Positions 11,160 through 19,597 of a DNA stretch of 64,000 nt are shown here, piece by piece (position 1 is the stretch's first letter; each line of letters begins with the position of its first letter). The notes under the pieces are model-generated. The model ran no database searches, had not been told where the DNA came from, and saw nothing but the letters and a program-made list of their open reading frames with translations. The stretch comes from Halorubrum sp. GN11_10-6_MGM. Lineage in GTDB: Archaea; Halobacteriota; Halobacteria; Halobacteriales; Haloferacaceae. A program made the translations under genes and the position numbers. The DNA lies in contig NZ_SGUC01000015.1 of assembly GCF_005435165.1 (NCBI RefSeq), forward strand, positions 1-64,000. The letters are read 5' to 3'.

Positions 11160-12829
11160 TATTCGTTGAGTAGCAGCAGGGGGTTTTCTAGGTGTTCCAT
11201 GACGGTGTTCGCGAACTCGGCCGCGACCGCGCCGTCGACGACCCGGTGGTCGATCGACAGCGACAGCGGCAGCGTCGGCGCCGGGACGACGGTCGAGTCG
11301 TCCGAGTCGTCGAGGAAATCGGAGTCGACGTCGGCGTGGTCCCGGACGACGGGGCGCTCCTCGATGGCGCCGAGCCCGAGGATCGCGGTCTCGGGGTAGT
11401 TGATGATCGGCGTGGCGTACTCCCCGCCGATCGCGCCGAAGTTGGTGATAGAGAAGGTGCCGCCCTTCATCTCCGCGGGCTTGAGCTTCCGTTCGCGGGC
11501 GCGGGAGGCGAGGTCGTTCACCTCGTCGGCCAGCTCGAAGAGCCCCTTCTCGTCGACGTCCTCGACGACGGGCACCATGAGGCCCGCGTCGGTCGCGACC
11601 GCGATACCGAGGTTGTAGTCGCCCTTCAACACGATCTCCTCGTCGTCCTCGCGGAGCTCGCTGTTGAGGTAGGGGAACTCCTTCAGCCCGGCGACGATCG
11701 CCTTCATCACGAACGGCATGTAGGTGAGTTTCACCCCCTCGGCCTCGGCCTTCGGCTTCAGCTCCGCTCGCGCCTCGACGAGCGCGTCGACCTCGGCCGT
11801 GTCGTGGTGGGTGACGTGCGGTGCCGTGTACTTCGACCGCTCCATCTGCTTCCCGATGGTGCGCCGCACGCCGCGGTAGGGGACCGTCTCGTCGCCCGAG
11901 TCGGCGTCGGCGGAGCCGGTCGTCGCGGCCGCGTCGGCCGACGTCGAAGCGGGCTCGCCGCCGGCGTCGACCGGCTCCGGCGTCGGCTCGGGCGGCGACT
12001 CCAGCGCGTCCGCGTACGCGTTCACGGCGTCGGCCGTGACGAACGCCTCGCCGTCGCGGGTCTCGTCGGTCGGCACGTCGTCGAGGTTGACGCCGCGCTC
12101 GCGCGCGACCTTGCGCGTCGCGGGGGTCGCGAGCGTCGTGTCGCGACCGGCCGGTTCGGGACCGCCAGCGGCCGTCGTCGCCGCGGAGTCGTCCGACTGC
12201 CCCGCGGCGCCGCGCTTGCTGACCGCGGACTTGCGCCCGCCGGCGTCGATGTCGGTCGGCGCGGGACGCGGTTCGGATCCGTCGTCCGCTCCGGCCGCGT
12301 CGGCGGACGCCGCATCCTCCTCGGCGTGGGCTCGAACGTCGGCCTCGCTCACGCGCCCGCCGGGACCGCTCCCGTCGACGGCCGCGACATCGACGCCCAG
12401 CTCGCGGGCGAGCCGGCGGGCCGACGGCGGCGCGAACGTCCGTCCCGACGGGGTGTCGGGCTCGGCGGGCTCCGAGTCTGCCGTGTCGGCGGCCGCGTTC
12501 GGCTCCGCTTCCGGCTCGGACTCCGCATCCGCCTCGTCGGCCGACGCCGCCGGATCGGCCGCGCCGCCCTCGTCGGCGTCGCCCCCATCGTCGACGCGGA
12601 ACGAGATGATCACGTCGCCGACGGGGACCATCTCTCCCTCCTCGACGAACAGCTCCTCGACGACGCCGTCGTAGCTCGACGGCACCTCGACGAGCGCCTT
12701 GTCGGTCTCGACCTCCGCGACGGGCTGGTCCTCCTCGACGCGGTCGCCGGGCGCGACCAGCCAGCTGACCAGTTCGCCCTCCGCGACGCCCTCGCCGACG
12801 TCGGGCAGTTTGAACTCCTCGATCGTCAT
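11159..12829 (-). CDS. pdhC: 2-oxoacid dehydrogenase E2, lipoyl acyltransferase
   Basis: Core acyltransferase of the pyruvate/2-oxoacid dehydrogenase complex, 556 residues. It has an N-terminal lipoyl domain with the modified Lys44 in ETDKA, an acidic Ala/Glu linker, and two E1/E3-binding-like motifs (FAPPSARRLARELG and LATPATRKVARERG). A C-terminal CoA-acyltransferase domain ends in the catalytic SIDHRVVDG. One binding domain is usual; two are uncommon. It follows pdhB with a 45-nt gap and is coupled to lpdA by TAATG. Substrate specificity (pyruvate or branched-chain acids) cannot be told from sequence alone, and haloarchaeal complexes have been hard to assay. Confidence 0.95.
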   Translation of the reverse strand: MTIEEFKLPDVGEGVAEGELVSWLVAPGDRVEEDQPVAEVETDKALVEVPSSYDGVVEELFVEEGEMVPVGDVIISFRVDDGGDADEGGAADPAASADEADAESEPEAEPNAAADTADSEPAEPDTPSGRTFAPPSARRLARELGVDVAAVDGSGPGGRVSEADVRAHAEEDAASADAAGADDGSEPRPAPTDIDAGGRKSAVSKRGAAGQSDDSAATTAAGGPEPAGRDTTLATPATRKVARERGVNLDDVPTDETRDGEAFVTADAVNAYADALESPPEPTPEPVDAGGEPASTSADAAATTGSADADSGDETVPYRGVRRTIGKQMERSKYTAPHVTHHDTAEVDALVEARAELKPKAEAEGVKLTYMPFVMKAIVAGLKEFPYLNSELREDDEEIVLKGDYNLGIAVATDAGLMVPVVEDVDEKGLFELADEVNDLASRARERKLKPAEMKGGTFSITNFGAIGGEYATPIINYPETAILGLGAIEERPVVRDHADVDSDFLDDSDDSTVVPAPTLPLSLSIDHRVVDGAVAAEFANTVMEHLENPLLLLNE

Positions 12830-12874
12830 CGATCGGCCTCCGCTGTGGTCATGGGTGTATCTCCGGGGGTCATC

Positions 12875-13861
12875 TTAAAATTCGACCGCCTCCAGGATTC
12901 CCTCCTCGATGCGCGCCGCGGACGGGAGGTAGTAGTCCTCCAGCGCGTACAGCGGGTACGGCACGTCGAAGCCGGTGACGCGGCCGATCGGCGCCTCCTG
13001 GTACAGCAGCGCCTCTTCCTGAAGGATCGCCGTGATCTCGCCCGCGAGTCCCCCCGTCTTGGGCGCCTCGTGGACGACGACCGCGCGGCCGGTCTTCTCG
13101 AAGGCCTCGACGATCGCTTCGCGGTCGAGCGGCGAGACCGTACGGAGGTCGACGACCTCGCACTCGATCCCCTCCTCGCCGAGCGTCTCGGCGGCCTCCA
13201 TGGTCGGGCGGGTCATCGCGCCGTACGTGAACACGGCGACGTCGTCGCCCTCGCGTCGGGTGACCGCCTCGCCGAGGGGGACCGTGTACGGCTCCTCGGG
13301 CACCTCGTCGCGGAACGCCCGGTAGATGAGCTTCGGTTCGAGGAAGATCACCGGGTCGGGGTCGCGGATCGACGCCGCCAACAGCCCCTTCGCGTCGTAG
13401 GGGGTCGAGGGGATGACGACCTTCAGCCCCGCCTCGTGGGCGTAGAACGCCTCCTTCGATTCGGAGTGGTGTTCGGGCGCGCGGATCCCGCCGCCGTAGG
13501 GGGCTCGCAGCGTCATCGGGAGCGTGAACCGTCCGCGGCTGCGGGCGCGGAACCGCGCCATGTGGGAGACGATCTGGTCGAAACCGGGGTACATGAACCC
13601 GGAGAACTGGATCTCCGGGACCGGTCGCATCCCCATCGCGGCCATCCCGACCGCGGTGCCGACGATCCCCGATTCGGCGAGCGGCGTGTCGATCACGCGG
13701 TCGCCGCCGAACTCGTCGTACAGCCCCTCGGTGGCGCGGAAGACGCCGCCGTTCTTCCCGACGTCTTGCCCCATCACGACGACGTCGTCGTCCTCGCGCA
13801 GTTCGGTGTGTAATCCGTCTCGGACCGCCTGTACCAGCGTGAGATTCTGTGTCTCGGTCAT
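12875..13861 (-). CDS. pdhB: 2-oxoacid dehydrogenase E1 component, beta subunit
   Basis: Thiamine-pyrophosphate-dependent decarboxylase beta subunit, 328 residues, forming the alpha2beta2 E1 with pdhA. Typical segments are VMGQDVGKNGGVFRATEGL, DTPLAESGIVGTAVGMA and the C-terminal VVVHEAPKTGG region. Its ATG directly follows the pdhA stop codon without a gap, so the two subunits are made in a coupled way. Length and motifs are normal for the family. Confidence 0.96.
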   Translation of the reverse strand: MTETQNLTLVQAVRDGLHTELREDDDVVVMGQDVGKNGGVFRATEGLYDEFGGDRVIDTPLAESGIVGTAVGMAAMGMRPVPEIQFSGFMYPGFDQIVSHMARFRARSRGRFTLPMTLRAPYGGGIRAPEHHSESKEAFYAHEAGLKVVIPSTPYDAKGLLAASIRDPDPVIFLEPKLIYRAFRDEVPEEPYTVPLGEAVTRREGDDVAVFTYGAMTRPTMEAAETLGEEGIECEVVDLRTVSPLDREAIVEAFEKTGRAVVVHEAPKTGGLAGEITAILQEEALLYQEAPIGRVTGFDVPYPLYALEDYYLPSAARIEEGILEAVEF

Positions 13862-14965
13862 TTACTCCTCCAAGAACGCCGCGTCGCCGCGGTCGTCGCG
13901 CAGCGCGGCGAACTCCTCGTACTGCCGTTCCAGCTCGGGCGGAAGCTCCGCGTAGGCGTGTTCGAACAGCGCGCGCGGCTCCGGGCGCGCCATCGACTCC
14001 GCGGCGTCTATCGCGTCGGCGACCCGGGCCTCGACCGACGACTCGATCTCCGCGACGCGCTCGTCGTCGAGGACGCCCTCGTCCCGGAGGTACGACTCGA
14101 GCCGGTCGATCGGGTCCTTCCGCCGCCACCGCTCGACCTCGTCGTCGTCGCGGTAGACGGTCGGGTCGTCGGCGGTCGTGTGCGCGCCGAACCGGTACTG
14201 GACCGCCTCGATGAGGGTCGGCCGCGGCCGGTCGGTGTCGGGGTCGCGCGCCTTCTCCAAGGCCGCTTCCGTGACGCTGTACACCGCGAGCGGGTCCATC
14301 CCGTCGACCTGAACGCCGTCGATCCCGTACGCCTCGGCCTTCTGCGCCAGCGTCGCGCTCCGAGTCTGTCGCTCGCGGGGCACGGAGATCGCCCACTGGT
14401 TGTTGTTACAGAAGAAGACCGTCGGCGTGTCGAACACGCCGGCGAAGTTGACCCCCTCGTGGAAGTCGCCCTCGCTCGTCGCGCCGTCGCCGAAGTAGCA
14501 GATGAACGCGTCGTTCTCGCCGCGCAGCTTCGACGCCCACGCGGCGCCGGTGGCGTGGGGCACCTGCGACGCGATGGGGACGGCGACCGGGAAGACGTTG
14601 ACGTCGTCGGGGGCGCGGTTGCCGTCCTCGTGGCCCATCCAGTAGAGCAGCGTCTGTTTCAGCGGGAGCCCATGGACGAGGGCCGCGCCGTGCTCGCGGT
14701 ACGAGGGCACCATCCAGTCGTCCGCGTCGAGCGCGTACGCCGACCCGACCTGGGCGCCCTCCTGCCCGGAGAGCGGGGGGTACGTCCCCATCCGGCCCTG
14801 CCGCTGGAGGCTCACCGCGCGGCCGTCGAAGTGTCGCGCTAGCCGCATGTGCCTGTACATCTCGACGAGCGACTCGTCGTCGAGGTCGGGGACGTCGCCG
14901 ACGACCTCGCCGTCCTCGTCGAGGACGCGAACCGTCTCGTCGTACGCCCTGTCGAACACGCTCAC
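13862..14965 (-). CDS. pdhA: 2-oxoacid dehydrogenase E1 component, alpha subunit
   Basis: TPP-binding E1 alpha subunit, about 367 residues. It carries the TPP motif GDGATSEGDFHEG...NNNQWAIS and the phosphorylation-loop-like region RFGAHTTADDPTVYR. The open frame runs back to 15229, but the family N-terminus (VFDRAYDETVRVLDEDG) points to a GTG start at 14965, or a GTG 12 nt earlier at 14977. No ATG fits. TATA-like AT-rich boxes at about 15007-15015 and 15022-15033 precede it. It is first in the operon pdhA-pdhB-pdhC-lpdA. Confidence 0.9.
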   Translation of the reverse strand: MSVFDRAYDETVRVLDEDGEVVGDVPDLDDESLVEMYRHMRLARHFDGRAVSLQRQGRMGTYPPLSGQEGAQVGSAYALDADDWMVPSYREHGAALVHGLPLKQTLLYWMGHEDGNRAPDDVNVFPVAVPIASQVPHATGAAWASKLRGENDAFICYFGDGATSEGDFHEGVNFAGVFDTPTVFFCNNNQWAISVPRERQTRSATLAQKAEAYGIDGVQVDGMDPLAVYSVTEAALEKARDPDTDRPRPTLIEAVQYRFGAHTTADDPTVYRDDDEVERWRRKDPIDRLESYLRDEGVLDDERVAEIESSVEARVADAIDAAESMARPEPRALFEHAYAELPPELERQYEEFAALRDDRGDAAFLEE

Positions 14966-15343
14966 GGTCGAACCCACCTTCGCATGTCCGATCCGTCCAC
15001 CGCCCGGGTAATATCGTTTTCGTAAATAATTTAGTATGCTCAGAAATAGCGGCGTCGCTCTGAGAAACCGTCCATCAGACGGGGTGAGAATCGGACATTT
15101 CTGAACAAGCTCGGAGGTGTTCGGCAATATTTTCGCCAACATGTGCGTTTCGCCGGTCAGTAACGGACGAACAGGAAGGTTTTCGCGCCGGTGCCGGCCC
15201 CCGGAGCGCCGACTGACGGGTCGGAGCAATCGGCTGGCACTTCGGAGCGTGCGGGTGACGTTTCGGAGCGCCGACGCTACCCGATCGAAGGAGGTCGATA
15301 TCGAGGAAATAGTCGGACGGGCCGTCTGGGGCCGACAGAGCCG
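14966..15343. other. Intergenic region upstream of pdhA
   Basis: This 378-nt gap separates the 3' end of the ribbon-helix-helix gene from pdhA. The first 70 nt are AT-rich and hold the likely pdhA promoter. The remainder is ordinary composition with no ORF showing haloarchaeal protein character and no strong repeat. I see no RNA gene in it. Confidence 0.5.
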
Positions 15344-15748
15344 CTATCCGAGTCGGAAGGAGGGTTCGTCCGGCTCGCCGTCGAGGTCCTCCAGCTGGAT
15401 CACCTCTTCGTCGCCGTCCTCCAGCTGCTCGCGGAGGTAGTTGACGTACCGCTTGTGCTCTTCGAGCTGCTCGCGGAGGTGTTCGGCCTCGAGCTCTAAC
15501 CGCTCGTGCTCGCGGACGAAGCTCTTCGGGACCTCGATCTTCGGGGGGAACGACTCCCCGCTCTCGCCCATGCTGTCCAGTTCGGCCTCCGGGATCACCC
15601 GGACCTGGCCGTCGTGGGCAACGAGCGTATCCACGTAGTCCCGGAAGACCGCCGACAGCGAGATGTCTCGCTCCTCGGCGATGTCGCGGAGGGTCTCGAA
15701 CGCGTCCTCGTTGACGCGGAACGAGATCGTCTTGTTCTTGTTGCCCAT
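15344..15748 (-). CDS. Ribbon-helix-helix transcriptional regulator with coiled-coil tail
   Basis: Protein of 134 residues starting MGNKNKTISFRVNEDAFETL. Residues about 4-50 form a MetJ/Arc-type ribbon-helix-helix DNA-binding domain (KTISFRV strand, then DAFETLRDIAEERDISLSAVFRDYV). Residues 75-120 are charged heptads (EHERLELEAEHLREQLEEHKR) likely to form a coiled coil. The frame is open nine codons further up, but MGNKN fits the family. It lies upstream of the pdh operon on the same strand, 378 nt away, so regulation of pdh is possible but unproved. The operator is unknown. Confidence 0.82.
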   Translation of the reverse strand: MGNKNKTISFRVNEDAFETLRDIAEERDISLSAVFRDYVDTLVAHDGQVRVIPEAELDSMGESGESFPPKIEVPKSFVREHERLELEAEHLREQLEEHKRYVNYLREQLEDGDEEVIQLEDLDGEPDEPSFRLG

Positions 15749-15858
15749 TATCGGACCGTTCGTTCCGCAGATCACTTAAGCGTTTGTCAGACGGTCGCAA
15801 GAACGGGAGTCTCGGGGCGATCCGAACGGCTATCGGGGCGCCCGACGCGCCGGTCGCG

Positions 15859-16533
15859 TCAGGGCTCCGGCGCGTCGGCCGGATCGGTCCCGTCCGGTGC
15901 GTCGCCGAGCGCGGCGTCGGCGCCCGCGTCGGTCGCGGACTCGTCGTCCGCGAGTTCGTCGCCGCTCTCGTCGAGGTCCTCCAGCGCCGACAGCGCGGCG
16001 GCCTTGTACGTCGCGGGGTCGAGATCGTACTCCTCGCGGGCCATCCGCGCGTACTCGTTACTCTCGTCGTCGAACGCGGCGACGCGCTCGACGGTGCGAC
16101 GGGCGGTCTCCGCGACCCAGCGGTCGCGGGTGGCGGCGTCGACCTCGGTGATCGACTCGGGGCGGACGGAGACCCGGACCGTGCCGTCGTCGGTCTCGTA
16201 GGTCCGGGGTTTCCCCACGACTGCGACGTAGGCCGGGGGCTCCAACTCCCGGAGTTTGGAAGCGGCTTCCGGCTGGTACTGGCCGGCGTACACGAAGAAC
16301 GTGCCCGTCGGGTCGACGATGCGGCCGCGCCAGTACTCGCTGTCCTCGCCGACGTCCTCCTTCTCCGTGAGCGTGCCCACGAAGAACACGCGGTTCGAGG
16401 ACTCGCCGGTCGGTAACAGCGCGTAGACGGGGGCGCGCTCGTCGTCGGATTCGGTGAACGTGTAGCCGGCGTCGTTGAACTCGGTGGCGAACACGCGCCG
16501 GGCGACCTCTCGGGTGGGTGCGGATTGGCTCAT
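15859..16533 (-). CDS. RPA-associated protein (COG3390 type)
   Basis: Protein of 224 residues with an OB-like N-terminal part (EFNDAGYTFTESDDERAPVYALLPTGESSNRVFFVGTL, then SEYWRGRIVDPTGTFFVYAGQY). An acidic Ala/Asp-rich tail follows. It matches the haloarchaeal RPA-associated proteins, encoded next to and acting with an RPA gene in Haloferax volcanii. Its ATG abuts the stop codon of the upstream RPA gene without a gap, so the pair form one operon and probably one complex that binds single-stranded DNA. By neighbour size and type it corresponds to the rpa3-rpap3 pair. Confidence 0.88.
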   Translation of the reverse strand: MSQSAPTREVARRVFATEFNDAGYTFTESDDERAPVYALLPTGESSNRVFFVGTLTEKEDVGEDSEYWRGRIVDPTGTFFVYAGQYQPEAASKLRELEPPAYVAVVGKPRTYETDDGTVRVSVRPESITEVDAATRDRWVAETARRTVERVAAFDDESNEYARMAREEYDLDPATYKAAALSALEDLDESGDELADDESATDAGADAALGDAPDGTDPADAPEP

Positions 16534-17460
16534 TTAAATCGACCTCGCTTCGATCAGCGCGCTTTCAACGTCGACGGCGCCCGGGTCCTCCATCTCGTCG
16601 ACCAAGACGTACCGGCCGAACGTGGGGCCGGTGACGCGGTAGTAGCGCCCGAGCACGTCCTCGCCCATCTCCTCGGCGACGACGGTGGTGTCGAGCGCGT
16701 CCATCGCCATGTCCTTGGCCTCCTCGAGACTCATGCCGGTGAGATTCTCGGTGGCCTCGCGGTCGAAGATGACCTCGGTGACGGTCTCGCCGTCGTCGAG
16801 GACACCCTTGATCCGGAGGTCGAACTCCCCTTCGACCTGCCCGTGCTCGGAGCAGCGCCCGTTCTGGAGGACGCGCGTACAGTCCTCCTCGGGGCAGCGC
16901 TTGATCAGCCCGGAGCCGGACTGGATGTCGACGAGGGCGCCCTCGACGGTGTCGGCGTTGTCGCCGACCTCGATCTCCTCGTCGATCTCGGTGATACCCG
17001 TCGTCCGGTTGAGCTTCACCGAGTAGCTCCCTTCGTACTCGTCGGTGACGACGTTCGAGAGCTCGTAGGACTGCCCCTCAGTCAGCTCGGGGAGGTCGGA
17101 GGTCTCGAAGGCGACGAACTTGATCGTGCCCGACTCGTCGCCGAGGAGCCCGACCTGCGAGATGGAGTCGCTTCGGGGTTCCCACAGGTCGACCAGCTTC
17201 ACGCGTAAGTCGACCCACTGCTCGTCCTCGTCGATGTCGTTGACGAGGACCTCCTCGCTGCCGCCGCGGCCGAGTTCGTCGCGCTCCATTCCGGCGTCTT
17301 CGAGGTAGCTGTTGGTGACGCTCCGGCTCGCCTCGTCGAGCGGCACGCGGTACTCGTCGACGAGCGTTTCGAGCCGCTCCTCGACGTCGTCGGGATCGAC
17401 GTCGGTGTGGTCCGAGAACTGTTCCGCTATCGCTTCCGCTTCCTGTCGCAGTTCGCTCAT
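16534..17460 (-). CDS. Replication protein A, RPA3-like single-stranded DNA-binding protein
   Basis: Protein of 308 residues. A helical N-terminal region (about 1-65) is followed by an OB fold (about 70-165) and a zinc motif made of Cys189, Cys194, Cys203 and His206 (CPEEDC...CSEHG). Family members bind single-stranded DNA in replication and repair. Size and the downstream partner gene match Haloferax RPA3. A TATA-like TTTTAATACC (minus strand, 17523-17532) lies about 65 nt before the ATG, implying a 5' leader of about 40 nt. Repeat copy B lies upstream of this promoter. Confidence 0.9.
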   Translation of the reverse strand: MSELRQEAEAIAEQFSDHTDVDPDDVEERLETLVDEYRVPLDEASRSVTNSYLEDAGMERDELGRGGSEEVLVNDIDEDEQWVDLRVKLVDLWEPRSDSISQVGLLGDESGTIKFVAFETSDLPELTEGQSYELSNVVTDEYEGSYSVKLNRTTGITEIDEEIEVGDNADTVEGALVDIQSGSGLIKRCPEEDCTRVLQNGRCSEHGQVEGEFDLRIKGVLDDGETVTEVIFDREATENLTGMSLEEAKDMAMDALDTTVVAEEMGEDVLGRYYRVTGPTFGRYVLVDEMEDPGAVDVESALIEARSI

Positions 17461-17735
17461 GGGGTGTCTCCGCCTCCGGTCTTGTTTTCAGTGGGAGGCG
17501 TACGACGGTTGGTTCCAGATGGTATTAAAATGTACGTGACCGCGGTGAAAGTGGAACGAAACGCCCACTTGAGGGCCGCTACGCGGTGTTCTTTCGATTC
17601 GGGGAGATCGGACGACGCCGGGGCCTCCAACCGCGTCAGACGCTCGTCAGCCGTGCGCGGGCTTCGTTTCGAGTGGAACGATGACACGGGGCGGAGTCAC
17701 ACGGGTGAGGATCCGACGGTGGTGACGAACCGGGG

Positions 17736-17994
17736 CGGTGGCGCGCGCCTCCGAGCGCCCGAGAGGGCGCGAGGAGCGCCGCGCGAGGGAGTCGCGAGCG
17801 AACGGCGACCGAAGGGAGCCCGAGCGAGCGACGAGGCTGGGGAGGTGCGAGGTGCTGTGCGGTCGCAGTGGGACTCGAAGGGGCAGTCGCGAGGGCGAAG
17901 CACGGCAAAGCAAGGACCGCAGGAGCGAGCGAAGCGAGCGACGAGGACCGAAGCGAGCCGCGCGAGCCGTCGCGACTGGGGCTTCGGGAGTGTT
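17736..17994. repeat. Structured dispersed repeat, copy B
   Basis: Full-length copy, read on the plus strand. Hairpin P1 is CTCC-GA-GCGCCC (749-760 of 17 kb), loop GAGA, GGGCGC-GA-GGAG, with facing GA steps in the stem. Hairpin P2 has loop GACCGAAGGGA closed by GGC/GCC. Then come the conserved GAGGCTGGGGAGG and GAGGTGCTGTGCGG blocks, GGGACTCGAAGGGG, and stem P3 (17884-17896 with 17966-17978; 9 bp, one mismatch, 3 bp), then GGGGCTTCGGGAGTGTT. TTTATAAG at 18010-18017 is a minus-strand TATA-like box. It lies between the rnz 3' end (18115) and the rpa promoter. The rest of 17461-18114 has no gene. Confidence 0.75.
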
Positions 17995-18114
17995 CGTGTC
18001 GAGCGGGTGTTTATAAGTAGAAACAGTATCGTACAGCCGAGCGACTGGGACTTCGGCGGTTTTGGCCGTGAAACCGGTCGTCGGACATCGGTTCGCCTCT
18101 GCGTAGTTGTCATC

Positions 18115-19044
18115 TCAGTTCGCGTCCGGGAACGGCACCTCGATCAGGTCGCCGTCGTCGGGGAGGAGACACTCGCCGTCGAAGACCTCCCGGGCGTCCC
18201 GGCGGATCGGACTCGGGTTCGCCGCGTACCGCGAGGAGATGTGAACCAGCGCGAGCCGTTTCGCGTTCGCCCGGGCCGCGATCGACCCCGCCTCGCGGCC
18301 GGTCGAGTGGGCCGTGTCGCGGGCGCGGTCGGCCATGTCGTCGGCGAAGGTGGCGTCGTGGATGAGCAGGTCGGCGTCTTCGGCCGCCTCGACGGTGGCC
18401 TCTCGCGGGCGCGTGTCCGCGGTGTACGCCAGCTTGCGCCCCGGACGCGCCGGGCCGACGACCTGCTCGGGCTCGACGACGGTCCCGTCCTCGGCCTCGA
18501 CCGGCTCCCCCTCGTGGAGACGCCCGAACTTCGGGCCGACGGGGACGCCGAGCTCCTCCGCCTTCGGGCGGTCGAACCGCCCCGGGCGGTCGTCTTCCTC
18601 CAGCACGTACCCCTGCGACACCGTCCGGTGTTCCGTCTCGAAGGCGCGCACCGCGTACTCGTCGGTCTCGTAGGCGACCTCGCCGGGCGCGACCGGTTCG
18701 ATCCGCACCGGAAACGCCGGGTCGTGGCCGACCGCGTGGACGAGGTCGCGGAGGTGGCCGTCGGTGCCCGGCGGACAGTGGATCGTCAGCGGGTCGGTGC
18801 GGTCGTTGAACCCGAGCGTCTGGACGAGACCGGGGATCCCGAGGACGTGGTCGCCGTGGAGGTGCGAGACGAACACGCGGTCGACGGCGAACCCGGTGCC
18901 GGCGCGCATCATCTCGCGTTGGGTGCCCTCGCCGCAGTCGAAGAGGAAGCGGTCGCCCTCGCGGTTGACGAAGACGGCGCTCGCCGCGCGCTCGACGGTG
19001 GGAACGGCGCCCCCCGTCCCGAGGAACGTGACGCGAAGAGACAT
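18115..19044 (-). CDS. rnz: Ribonuclease Z (tRNA 3' processing endonuclease)
   Basis: Metallo-beta-lactamase-fold endonuclease that removes 3' trailers from tRNA precursors. It has 309 residues, the expected length. The zinc motif HLHGDH is at 61-66, and further His/Asp ligands appear in DLLIHDATFADD and LVHISSRY. The frame is open 28 codons upstream, but MSLRVTFLGTGGAVPT is the conserved family start, so 19044 was chosen. It sits alone on the minus strand, with a divergent small gene starting 109 nt away. Confidence 0.95.
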   Translation of the reverse strand: MSLRVTFLGTGGAVPTVERAASAVFVNREGDRFLFDCGEGTQREMMRAGTGFAVDRVFVSHLHGDHVLGIPGLVQTLGFNDRTDPLTIHCPPGTDGHLRDLVHAVGHDPAFPVRIEPVAPGEVAYETDEYAVRAFETEHRTVSQGYVLEEDDRPGRFDRPKAEELGVPVGPKFGRLHEGEPVEAEDGTVVEPEQVVGPARPGRKLAYTADTRPREATVEAAEDADLLIHDATFADDMADRARDTAHSTGREAGSIAARANAKRLALVHISSRYAANPSPIRRDAREVFDGECLLPDDGDLIEVPFPDAN

Positions 19045-19152
19045 GGCGAGTCGTCGGGGCGGCGGTTGTAAACCGGTGTCGATGCGGGGGAGGCAGGAGT
19101 CGACCCGACCGACGGTCGACAGCCACATCTGTCCGGGCGCCCGAACGCGGCC

Positions 19153-19431
19153 ATGCGAGAGCCGATCGCGGCCTTAGTCCGACAGGAGGGATGGCGCGCC
19201 GAGGGAGCGGCCGCCCGCGTCCACTACGAGGGGGGCGACGACCGGTTCGCGGTGGAGTTCTACGCCGAGACGGGACACGTCCTCTACTGGTCCGTCCCGA
19301 CCGACGACGACGAGGGGGAAACGGCGGCGCCGGTCCCGCGCGACGGGGTTCCGGACCCGCTCCGGCGGCGGGTCCGGGGCGACCTCGACGAGGCCGGTAT
19401 CGATTCGGCCGTCGAGCGGCGCGACCTGTGA
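19153..19431 (+). CDS. Small haloarchaeal protein of unknown function
   Basis: Protein of 92 residues (MREPIAALVRQEGWRAEGAAARVHYEGG...). It appears to be a small beta-rich acidic protein with no motif I recognise. The coding bias (acidic residues, G/C third positions) supports a real gene. It is divergent from rnz and followed by the ABC exporter gene 166 nt later on the same strand. Confidence 0.65.
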   Translation: MREPIAALVRQEGWRAEGAAARVHYEGGDDRFAVEFYAETGHVLYWSVPTDDDEGETAAPVPRDGVPDPLRRRVRGDLDEAGIDSAVERRDL

Positions 19432-19597
19432 GTCCGACGCGGGGGCGACGAAGACGCCTCGTCCGACCCGGACGGCGGCGAATCCGAGGCCGTCGGAGAC
19501 GATATCAGCCGATCGAAGGCGTGATACCGGTGTTTTCTGCCGATGTATTTCGGTTCGAAGGAAACCTATTTGCCCGCTTACCTGATACGGAGATTCG

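Noticed and set aside
11192-13813. 873-residue plus-strand frame opposite pdhB-pdhC
   Set aside because: Antisense shadow of the E1/E2 genes: repeated Val/Arg/Asp-rich sequence typical of the reverse strand of haloarchaeal codons, with no domain.
17407-19071. 554-residue plus-strand frame across repeat copy B and opposite rnz
   Set aside because: It runs through the repeat and is antisense to a certain gene; no coding character.
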